Assembly: GCA_964433755.1 (NCBI GenBank)
Contig: CAYSSR010000003.1
Span: 372,001 to 436,000 of the forward strand
Reading direction: 5' to 3'
Origin: JAUVXJ01 sp964433755
GTDB lineage: Bacteria > Chloroflexota > Anaerolineae > UBA7937 > B3-Chlor
Length of the DNA: 64,000 nt
The position numbers were made by a program, and so were the translations under genes. Position 1 is the stretch's first letter; every line of letters starts with the position of its first letter. This document shows positions 33,145 through 40,614 of the stretch, piece by piece. Below the pieces are notes generated by a model, which was not told where the DNA came from, ran no database searches, and saw nothing but the letters and a program-made list of their open reading frames with translations.

Positions 33145-36015
33145 TCACGGAGCGAAACTCCTCACCACCAGCGGCACGTGCGAGGCCCAGGGTATCTCCG
33201 TCTGATAGGTCATCCCCCCCACCACGACGTCATCGATCTGCTCCGAGACGTAGAGAGCGTATTGCACTCCGGACTCCGCGGAGAGGTACATCTTCACCTG
33301 CTGCATCTCCCTCGCATCCATAGGAAGGCCTTGCACGGTTCCTGAGTCTGGGTCGGTGATCAAGACGCGTGTCAGCCCTGCCACGACGCTACCTCCATCC
33401 ACGGTGCCCCCGGTATCGGCGATCCACCGGTCGAAGAGGTCCCGACTGAACTCCACCTCGATCGAGCCCCCCGAAGGGAACGTTCCCCGTTCGACGATGA
33501 GATCCACAGAGGCAGGTAGGTCCTTAACGTTGGTGACCTCAAAGAGCACGGTAGTCTGCCCCGCTCGCAGCAAGGCCTGTGCCTCCATTCCTTCAGCGAC
33601 CACCTCGACGTTGCGCTGGGCCATGTTGTTATCGCAAGGTACCTCACACTGACGTGTGATCGGATCATCGCCCGACCAGAACTCGGACATCAGGCAGGTA
33701 TGCCCCTCGATGGGTGGCACCCAGGCGGTCTTCACCCACACGTCTTGGCCAGGGCCGAGAGTCCCCACCGGAACGGGCGAGGGGTTGATGAGTCCCCAGT
33801 TGCCGCAGATGATCGCCGACGAGGGACTGTGCCAGTAGACGTTCACCTTGCCGTCGGAGATGGTCGAGTTGCCGATGTTGCGAACCCTGACGTAGACGTA
33901 GTTCGTCTGGCCCAGAATGGGATCTTGATGGCGACGCACGCCATCGTCCACGTGCCGGACCACGATGTCGGGGCTCTGCCACCAGTCCGACTGGCAGACG
34001 GAACCCGCATCCGTATTGCTGTCCCTGGTATAGGCGTCGTAGTAAGCGGTTGCACTCACCGCCAGAGCCTTGGTCTCCTGGTCATTGCTGGGGTCTCCGT
34101 CGCCTGAGAGCAGTGTGGTGAACTCGAAGGTGTAGTTCCCAGCAGCAGGCGGCGTCCAAGCCGGGAAGCTCACGACCTGCGCGGAGAACGCAGAAAGGCT
34201 ACCCACGGTCTGGGTCTGGCTGTACACTTGTGTGGTACCATCCTGGAGGATACGGCAGCGCACCGGGATACTGGTCTCGCTGCTGGAGCCTCCGTTCCGC
34301 ACCTTCGCCGTAGGGACGATGGGCTCTACGGCAGAGGTATCCTTGGGCTGAAGGATAGACAGCAACTCCACGTCGTGGGTGGCGAAGAAGAGCTGCACCT
34401 TCTCCATCTGCACCGCGTCCAGGCTCCAGGATGGGATCACCAGCCCCACCACATCGGAGTCTTTCACGTAGACCGCACCCTGGTAGTAGAGGTTGATGAA
34501 GGGAGCATCATCCTGCACCTGTGCCTCTACGTTCTCGTAGAGCGTCTGGCGAGTGGCCAGATCGAGCGTGGACCCGGCATTGTCCAGCCAGGTATCCACC
34601 TGTGCGTCGCTGTAGTTGGTGTAGTTCATCGAGCCGCCGGAAGCGAAGTGTGGCTTCAAGAAGTTCAGAGGGGACGGATAGTCCGCCGACCACCCCAGAG
34701 AGTACATCGGGTAGTCTCCGACGTCGCTCAGATATGGATCGGTCCAGGCGGCGCTGCTCACCGTCACCGTGGCCCCAAGGCCCTGGCCGCCGATGTCGCG
34801 GAAATCGTCGGCCAGCGCGTTGGCGACGTCTCCCTGTGCAGGGATTCTGGTGTGGTGCCACAGCTCGATAGTCAGATCCGTCCCTGCGCCGTCATCCAGG
34901 ATGTGATCGGCGTCAGTATCCGTCCAGCCTGCTTGGGAGAGCAGACTCAGAGCCTCGGTAGGATTGTAGGTGTATCCCGCCACGGGAGGATCGTACCCTT
35001 CCATGCCTGGAGGAACCGGGCCCTCAGCCACGACTTCGTACTCGGATAGGACGTTATCCACGATGTCCTGGCGGTCCACAGCATAGTTCAGTGCTTGTCG
35101 AACGCGCACATCATCGAAGGGAGCCTGGTCCACCTTCATTCCATAGTACTGGAAGTTCAATGTGTTGATGAAGATGGCGTTGGGACTGCCGACCACGTCG
35201 GTAATGGTGTCGGTGGGCACCGGGGAGAAGTCCAGGTTGCCCAGCTCGTACTCATCGTACATCTCCGAGTCAGTGTCGTAGAACTCGTAGGTGATGCTGT
35301 CGAGATATGGGCGGCCAGCGTAGTAGTCGTCGAAGTAGGCGAGTACGATGTCATCGCCCTCCGTCCAACTCTGGAATTCGAAGGGTCCCGCACCCACCGG
35401 TTCGGTGACGATGGTGCTCACCGTCTCCGAGGGCACAATGGACACGAAGGGCATGGCAAGCAGGGTCGGAAAAGCAGCCATGGGCTCACCGAGAGAGAAT
35501 TGCACGGTCTCGCTGTCCGCAGCGACGACAGTCTCCGTCACCGGATCCACGAGGGGGCTCAGGATGTAGTCGTACCAAGAGTTGTCCGAGGTCGCGAGCC
35601 GCTCCAACGAGTACACCACATCGTCTGCCGTCACCTGCCGGCCGTTGTGGAACTTGGCCCCGGGCCGGATGTTGAACGTCCAATGCTGGGCGTCGCTGCT
35701 CTCCCAGGATACGGCGAGGGCCGGCATAGGCTGCATGTCGTCGTCCCATTTGGTCAACCCCTCGAAGACCTGCGACATGATGGCCCATGATGGCGTGTCG
35801 CCCCAGGAGAAGTCAGCCGGGTCCAGAGTGGTCGGCTCGTTGATGGGGAAGCGGAAGTCTCCGCCATAGTTGCCTCCCTCGGCCGCAGGCGCAGCCCCGG
35901 CAGAAGATAGAGGAGTTGCCGTGGCACTGCTGACCAGGGACAACTGCAACAGAGTGATGAACGTGATAGTCATGCCGAGACCAATCAGGATCGTGATCCC
36001 TTTCCGCTTGAGCAT
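33145..36015 (-). CDS. Family 5 (peptide/oligopeptide) extracellular binding protein with C-terminal beta domains
   Basis: The 956-residue exported protein has a signal peptide (ITILIGLGMTITFITLLQL, no lipobox Cys) and an SBP_5 domain (residues about 45-560). That domain shows the family's DFRFPINEPTTLDPADFSW, WTFNIRPGAKFHNGRQVTADDVVYSL (short mark FHNGRQVTADDVVYSLE) and VRQALNYAVDRQDIVDNVL. After residue 560 come about 400 residues of Ig/CARDB-like beta domains, for example RVRNIGNSTISDGKVNVYW and PVGTLGPGQDVWVKTAW. The very end is HVPLVVRSFAP. Ordinary SBP_5 proteins stop near 550-600, so the extension is odd and suggests attachment to or interaction at the cell surface. No permease genes are adjacent. 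GGAGG precedes ATG 36015. Confidence 0.85.
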   Translation of the reverse strand: MLKRKGITILIGLGMTITFITLLQLSLVSSATATPLSSAGAAPAAEGGNYGGDFRFPINEPTTLDPADFSWGDTPSWAIMSQVFEGLTKWDDDMQPMPALAVSWESSDAQHWTFNIRPGAKFHNGRQVTADDVVYSLERLATSDNSWYDYILSPLVDPVTETVVAADSETVQFSLGEPMAAFPTLLAMPFVSIVPSETVSTIVTEPVGAGPFEFQSWTEGDDIVLAYFDDYYAGRPYLDSITYEFYDTDSEMYDEYELGNLDFSPVPTDTITDVVGSPNAIFINTLNFQYYGMKVDQAPFDDVRVRQALNYAVDRQDIVDNVLSEYEVVAEGPVPPGMEGYDPPVAGYTYNPTEALSLLSQAGWTDTDADHILDDGAGTDLTIELWHHTRIPAQGDVANALADDFRDIGGQGLGATVTVSSAAWTDPYLSDVGDYPMYSLGWSADYPSPLNFLKPHFASGGSMNYTNYSDAQVDTWLDNAGSTLDLATRQTLYENVEAQVQDDAPFINLYYQGAVYVKDSDVVGLVIPSWSLDAVQMEKVQLFFATHDVELLSILQPKDTSAVEPIVPTAKVRNGGSSSETSIPVRCRILQDGTTQVYSQTQTVGSLSAFSAQVVSFPAWTPPAAGNYTFEFTTLLSGDGDPSNDQETKALAVSATAYYDAYTRDSNTDAGSVCQSDWWQSPDIVVRHVDDGVRRHQDPILGQTNYVYVRVRNIGNSTISDGKVNVYWHSPSSAIICGNWGLINPSPVPVGTLGPGQDVWVKTAWVPPIEGHTCLMSEFWSGDDPITRQCEVPCDNNMAQRNVEVVAEGMEAQALLRAGQTTVLFEVTNVKDLPASVDLIVERGTFPSGGSIEVEFSRDLFDRWIADTGGTVDGGSVVAGLTRVLITDPDSGTVQGLPMDAREMQQVKMYLSAESGVQYALYVSEQIDDVVVGGMTYQTEIPWASHVPLVVRSFAP

Positions 36016-36425
36016 CCTCACCTCCACATCATAGCTCCTATGGCCCACTCCCTGGTGAGCCACAATTGTCTAACCATCGTTGAGTGCCAACGATGTGGCT
36101 TCAGCACCGTCGAAGGTCCACCCTACGCAAGCGAGTGGACCCCTTGCCGACGTGCCACCTAACAGTCTGTGCCGTCCAGGCCGGATGACGTCTTCGTCTT
36201 GCAGCTCGTGCTGGGACTTCTCCTCCTCCCGGCGGCAACGATTCTACCATCACGCGAGCCACAGGGGCAAGGCAGCCGACCGGAATCGCCTCGCCAAGTC
36301 CTGAGGCCTTCCATCCGTGGCGAGAGCTCCAGCCACAGCGTAGAGGCCCGCGGTCACTCACCACGGGCCTCTACCTACGTTGCTCGGTGCACGACTTCCG
36401 AACCGGGGTCTGGATTGGCCTCCCC
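36016..36425. other. Gene-free stretch between nuclease and binding-protein genes
   Basis: About 400 bp with no supported gene. It holds the hairpin at 36340-36374 behind the nuclease gene and must contain the promoter of the binding protein, but no convincing -35/-10 pair was identified. Confidence 0.4.
36340..36374 (-). terminator. Hairpin downstream of the nuclease gene
   Basis: A perfect 11-bp stem GTAGAGGCCCG/CGGGCCTCTAC with a 13-nt loop, starting about 50 nt after the nuclease stop. It lacks a T run, so it may act as a weak terminator or protect the mRNA 3' end. Confidence 0.5.
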
Positions 36426-39400
36426 CTAGCGACCGACCCGGAAGCGCACCAAGACAGGGTCGTGATCTGAACTCCGTCGAGCCGTATCTGCGACGGAGCT
36501 ATACGCGTCAGGGTAGTCGGAGTTGATGTGGGCTGGTGACAGCGCGACGAACTCGCGCCACATGTCCTCGGTTATGAGCACATGGTCGAGGACTTCAGAC
36601 TCGCCCTCGTACACGTAGGTGTATCTCTGCGCCTTGGGCACCTCCAAGAGCAGATCGCTCAGGCCAGCGCTCGTGAGAATGGCCAGCGGCTCGGAATCGA
36701 GGAAGTCGTTGAAGTCGCCCAGCACGATCACGTCTGCACCAGGATCGCGCCCCAGTATCTCCTGCACGAGCCCAGCTACGAACGTGGCCTGCTCCCGTCT
36801 CCGAGGCAGCGTGTACTCCACCGTCGGGGTGTCCTCGCTCTTGGACTTCAAGTGGTTGACGATGACCCACACCTCTTGCGCCCAGCCTCGTCCCGGTCTG
36901 CGGTCGGCGAGCCGTATCTTCAGGTGGGCCACCAGAGGGGGACGGGAGAACAGACGGTTCCCGTCCAAGATCCCGTCGCCGTCACTGTCGCACGTGATCT
37001 CGTTGTGGGGGTCGAGGACGTCTCTGTCGCCGTCAGGTCCGAGGCCATCCACCAGCGTCGTGCACCCCTGACGTTGTTCGTAGTCCAACACAGTCACCCT
37101 GTCCACGCGGTAGAGCAGCCCCACGTCGATGCCGCGCGCGTCAGGGCCATCCACGAGGATGGCGCCGTACTCTGCCTCGATCTCGGGGCGAGCCGCCAGA
37201 TCTTGCAGCACCGTCAGATTCTCGGCCTCCTGTACCCCGATGATCGTCGGTTCGCGTAGTTCGTCGTGAATAGCCTCCGCCAGCTTGTCCAGTTGCAGTT
37301 CGTACTCGCCGGCCGACGGCACAGGATCGTCCTTCTCTGGCTCATCCACGGTATCGAAGAGGTTCTCCACATTGAAGGTGGCGACAGTGAACTGCCACCG
37401 TCTGAGCTCTAGCTTCACCCACAGGTGCAGGAACGCCAGCAGATCACGCCCCGTGATCCTCCCATCGCCATCGAGGTCAGCACCGGCAGGTGCCGGGGGC
37501 ACCGTCTGGCCCAGGTGCTCACGGATGACTCGCAGGTCGTCAATATCGACGTCGCCGTCCCCGTCCGCATCTCCATACTTGGGCGGGTCAGGCGCCGGAA
37601 CGATAGTTGGCTCAGCGGTCAACTGCATCTTGTAGGCGTTGTAGGAGTAGTCCAGGCCACCGAGGAGACCAAGCACCTGATCGCCCACTTTTGCCTCCGG
37701 CACGATCTCGTAGAGGCCACCGTCGTCCACGCCGACGATCTCGCCCGTACCCTCGGGGTCGTCCTGAAACACCCGGGCGATCTCCAGATCGCTCCGCACC
37801 ACCCACGTTTCGTCGTAACTGCTGGTGGGGCCGACTACCGCAGCATCCGGCAGGGCAACGTACATGCCTTCGAGGGACTCCAGGTACGTGCGTGAGGCGG
37901 TATTGTCGAAGGGCGGCTGGAGCTCCACGGGCGTCGGCAACTGGTTTCCGCTGGAGAGAATCTGGATGTTGCTCAGGCTGGTGGAAAGCTCGGTGAGCTC
38001 GTAATACTCCTGGACCGTGCCCTGAATCTCCACCAGATCACCTGTGGCCACCACGTCGGTGCGGTTGCCCTTATAGACGAAGATGCCGTCGGAGGTGGAG
38101 GGATCTCCGTCGCAGTCCTCATCCTGGATGTAGAAGCCGCGCATGCCCGTCTCATCCGTGTCGGCGAAGACGACCCCGCGGGTACGGAGCAACTGTCCTT
38201 CGTAGGGAGACATGAACCCATCGCCCTGGATCTCACAGATGGGAACCAACGGTGGCGCCAGGACGATATCACCATCGTCTCGAGGCTCGATCTTGAAGTC
38301 GTCGAAGCTGAAGAACAATGGACCCTGTACGACCTCCAGCAGATCGCCATTGGAGGGCGCGTAGCTATAGTCGCCCAGATCGTCGACACGCACCCCGCCG
38401 CTGCCGTCGTCGACCAGCCATTCGCCGTAGCCCAGGTCCTCATCGGCCACGGTGGCTCCTTCCACGCGCAGGAGCACTCCCTCCCACGCCTCCTGACTCA
38501 CCTCTCCTGTCGGGAGCACCTGAGGGGCTGGCAGCGGGCTGCTGCCAAGAAAGGCGATTGCGCCCTGGGCGATTTCAGTGAGCCCATAATACTCGGTTAC
38601 CTCACCTGTGACTTCCAGTAGGTCACCCACGTCGACGTAGCCATCGGGCTGATAGAGCACCAGTCCACTCCACGGACCCGTTCCATCCTGAATGAAGGTG
38701 TACCGATCACCTCCGGCGTAGAAGAACGCGGTGACCACTCCCTGTGTAGTCACCGTCTGACCTGCGTAAGGCGAGTCGCCGCTGGGGTCCGTCGTGTACT
38801 GGATCTCATAGATGGACACAGGGGGAGGCGGAGGAGGCGCAGCCCCATCACCAGCCGTCGGTGTGTTGTCCGGACCCAGATCGAAGTCGCTGATCACCCA
38901 GTCCTCCGCCGTGTCGGTGTCCACACCATCCACAGCTCGGCGGGCGCCGGCGGGGAAGTAGTCACCATCGGGACCGATGACCGGCGCCGAGAAGAAAAAG
39001 GTATCCCCGCTGTCGCCATCGTTGAGGGCCACGGCGTCCAACACTACCTCGTCGCCCGTCACCGAGTCACCGACGATGCTGCTGGTCTCCACCAGGGCAA
39101 CCGTCAGGCTGCTATTCTCCAGATAGTTGTTGCCAACGCTGATGTTGGGAGTGATCCCGTAGTTCGCCTCCAGACCCACAGGGTTCCCCACCAGGTAGAA
39201 CCCATTGGCGCCCAGCACGTCATCGGGTCCGAAGTCCAGGCGCCGGTCGATCTGGCCAAGAGACGCAATGTTGTCGCTCTCGACGACAATGAGGCTGAGC
39301 CCGTCGAGAGATGTCTCGGCCACGCCGAAGAACTCGATGTACTCGGTGTCATCCGTCCCAGTATGGCTGGCCAAGACCTCGTTGATGAGTACGGGATCCC

Positions 39401-39488
39401 CCGTGGCAGCCAGCAACGATGACCGGCCCACCACCAGCGACAACAAGGCCAAAGCCAGCACGGCGCAGACAATCCTTCTCTTTTCCAT
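36426..39488 (-). CDS. Secreted nuclease/phosphatase with lamin-tail, OB-like, dockerin and EEP domains
   Basis: The 1020-residue protein has a Sec signal (IVCAVLALALLSLVVG). It continues with a lamin-tail-like domain (PVLINEVLASHTGTDDTEYIEF) and two or three OB-like repeats (TTQGVVTAFFYAGGDRYTFIQ, LRTRGVVFADTDETGMRGFY). A type I dockerin pair of calcium loops follows (DADGDGDVDIDDLRVI and DLDGDGRITGRDLLAFL, about residues 645-700). The end is an endonuclease/exonuclease/phosphatase domain: VATFNVENLFDT, GVQEAEN, NHLKSK, VLGDFND and SSDHDPVLV. This resembles extracellular DNases of the ExeM/NucH kind. A dockerin in the middle of the chain is unusual. ATG 39488 has GGGGAG upstream and leads straight into the signal peptide. 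Likely substrate is extracellular DNA. Confidence 0.88.
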   Translation of the reverse strand: MEKRRIVCAVLALALLSLVVGRSSLLAATGDPVLINEVLASHTGTDDTEYIEFFGVAETSLDGLSLIVVESDNIASLGQIDRRLDFGPDDVLGANGFYLVGNPVGLEANYGITPNISVGNNYLENSSLTVALVETSSIVGDSVTGDEVVLDAVALNDGDSGDTFFFSAPVIGPDGDYFPAGARRAVDGVDTDTAEDWVISDFDLGPDNTPTAGDGAAPPPPPPVSIYEIQYTTDPSGDSPYAGQTVTTQGVVTAFFYAGGDRYTFIQDGTGPWSGLVLYQPDGYVDVGDLLEVTGEVTEYYGLTEIAQGAIAFLGSSPLPAPQVLPTGEVSQEAWEGVLLRVEGATVADEDLGYGEWLVDDGSGGVRVDDLGDYSYAPSNGDLLEVVQGPLFFSFDDFKIEPRDDGDIVLAPPLVPICEIQGDGFMSPYEGQLLRTRGVVFADTDETGMRGFYIQDEDCDGDPSTSDGIFVYKGNRTDVVATGDLVEIQGTVQEYYELTELSTSLSNIQILSSGNQLPTPVELQPPFDNTASRTYLESLEGMYVALPDAAVVGPTSSYDETWVVRSDLEIARVFQDDPEGTGEIVGVDDGGLYEIVPEAKVGDQVLGLLGGLDYSYNAYKMQLTAEPTIVPAPDPPKYGDADGDGDVDIDDLRVIREHLGQTVPPAPAGADLDGDGRITGRDLLAFLHLWVKLELRRWQFTVATFNVENLFDTVDEPEKDDPVPSAGEYELQLDKLAEAIHDELREPTIIGVQEAENLTVLQDLAARPEIEAEYGAILVDGPDARGIDVGLLYRVDRVTVLDYEQRQGCTTLVDGLGPDGDRDVLDPHNEITCDSDGDGILDGNRLFSRPPLVAHLKIRLADRRPGRGWAQEVWVIVNHLKSKSEDTPTVEYTLPRRREQATFVAGLVQEILGRDPGADVIVLGDFNDFLDSEPLAILTSAGLSDLLLEVPKAQRYTYVYEGESEVLDHVLITEDMWREFVALSPAHINSDYPDAYSSVADTARRSSDHDPVLVRFRVGR

Positions 39489-39725
39489 CTCCCCATCCTC
39501 CTCGCTCGACATGAGTCTCCCGGCCATCCAGATCTGGAGCGCCGCCCGGCTTCACCCTCCAGTCGCACTCAATCGGGTTACTTCACATAGCTATCACCTC
39601 CCGGATCTCCGGAAGTCGCCTGCACCAGGTTTGGCACCGACCACAGTTCAGGAGAGACCAGGCCAGCCTTTGCACCGCACTGAACCGGATCGCCGGTTCG
39701 AGCGCCTACAGCCCCGCCCTGGTCT
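39489..39725 (-). promoter_or_regulatory. Leader of the nuclease gene with a start-stop element
   Basis: On the minus strand GGAGGTGAT is followed by ATG at 39588 and at once by TGA (39585-39583), a minimal start-stop unit with a ribosome site stronger than that of the nuclease itself, 100 nt upstream of it. A hairpin CCGGA-GA-TCCGG lies just before. Such a unit could stall or recruit ribosomes; function is inferred. No other gene is seen here. Confidence 0.35.
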
Positions 39726-39754
39726 TCGACAATCCTGCCGATTGAAGTTATGAT
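39726..39754 (+). promoter_or_regulatory. Promoter for the Pro/Thr-rich lipoprotein gene
   Basis: TCGACA (39726-39731), 17 bp, TATGAT (39749-39754). The predicted leader to ATG 39917 is about 155 nt. Confidence 0.6.
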
Positions 39755-39916
39755 GTACTCACACACGACGCCCGTCGCCGCCGAGAATGGAGGCGGACCC
39801 CGTAGGCCCACGCAGCCCTGACCAGGACGCCCTTTCAACCGAGTCTCAAACAAGGGAACTTCCAGAACACGAAGAGCGTCTTATTGGTGCAGAACCCCAA
39901 CAGGAGGTGATGCACT

Positions 39917-40537
39917 ATGAACAAAGTACTGGTCGTGTGCACAGCCCTCGCCGTCATCCTGGCCACGTGGCTATCGGGATGTAGTCCCAGCTCACCCCAG
40001 GCTATCGCCCCCGATGAGCCCACTGGCAGCCCGGCCGCGGATCACGAAGACGAGAGGCTGGAATCAGCTCCCCCCACTCCCGCGGGCACGCCGAGCCCGG
40101 CGGCAGAGGCCAAAGAGCGAACGAAGCCCCCTGCAAGCACCACTCCGACACAGGAAGAATCAGCTCCCGCCCAGCCCACGCAGGCCGCATCCGCCACCAA
40201 AGTGGCTTCGGGCGAGCAGCACGTCGTTGAGATGGCCAAAGAAGATCTGGCCCAGAGGTTAGATCTGTCGCCCTGGGAGATCTCCGTGACCTCTATCCAG
40301 GCCGTGGAGTGGTCCGATGCGAGCCTGGGCTGTCCGCAGCCAGGCATGGCTTACGCGCAGGTCATCACGCCCGGATTCCTGATCGTACTGGAGGCATCGG
40401 GCCAGACCTACGAGTACCACTCCGATGCTGGTCGGTTCGTGATCCTATGTCTGGAACACGGAACGTCACCCGTACCGCTGATCCCCGCTGATCCGGACGA
40501 GATAGACGATGGCGAACCGTGGATGCCCTCGCACTGA
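39917..40537 (+). CDS. Lipoprotein of unknown function
   Basis: The 206-residue product has a lipoprotein signal (VILATWLSGCSPSS) and an 80-residue disordered linker rich in Pro, Thr, Ala and Glu. A compact C-terminal domain (residues about 105-190) shows LSPWEISVTSIQAVEWSDAS, SLGCPQPGMAYAQVITPGF and YEYHSDAGRFVILC. I recall this last domain, with its Cys-Pro-Gln-Pro-Gly-Met loop, in many secreted proteins of Chloroflexota and cyanobacteria without assigned role. Its two Cys may form a disulfide. The gene has a full-length Shine-Dalgarno (AGGAGGTGAT) and its own promoter, and a strong terminator follows. It is transcribed away from the nuclease gene. Confidence 0.8.
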   Translation: MNKVLVVCTALAVILATWLSGCSPSSPQAIAPDEPTGSPAADHEDERLESAPPTPAGTPSPAAEAKERTKPPASTTPTQEESAPAQPTQAASATKVASGEQHVVEMAKEDLAQRLDLSPWEISVTSIQAVEWSDASLGCPQPGMAYAQVITPGFLIVLEASGQTYEYHSDAGRFVILCLEHGTSPVPLIPADPDEIDDGEPWMPSH

Positions 40538-40554
40538 TCGGAAGCCTCCGATGA

Positions 40555-40593
40555 GAGGGAGAGCCCGCTCTGTCTCGGGTCGGGCTCTCCCTC
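40555..40593. terminator. Strong hairpin between convergent genes
   Basis: A perfect 13-bp stem GAGGGAGAGCCCG/CGGGCTCTCCCTC with a 13-nt loop, centred between the lipoprotein stop and the metalloprotease stop. It probably ends transcription from both sides, though T runs are weak. Confidence 0.65.
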
Positions 40594-40614
40594 CACACGA
40601 CGGTTACACCACTG

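Noticed and set aside
39690..39720. tRNA T-loop (GGTTCGAGC)
   Set aside because: The flanking bases do not form a 5-bp T stem and there is no acceptor or anticodon arm.
39600..39730. c-di-GMP (GEMM) riboswitch before the nuclease gene
   Set aside because: GTGCAAAGGCTGG is only superficially like the conserved GCAAAGCC segment and the rest of the aptamer does not match.
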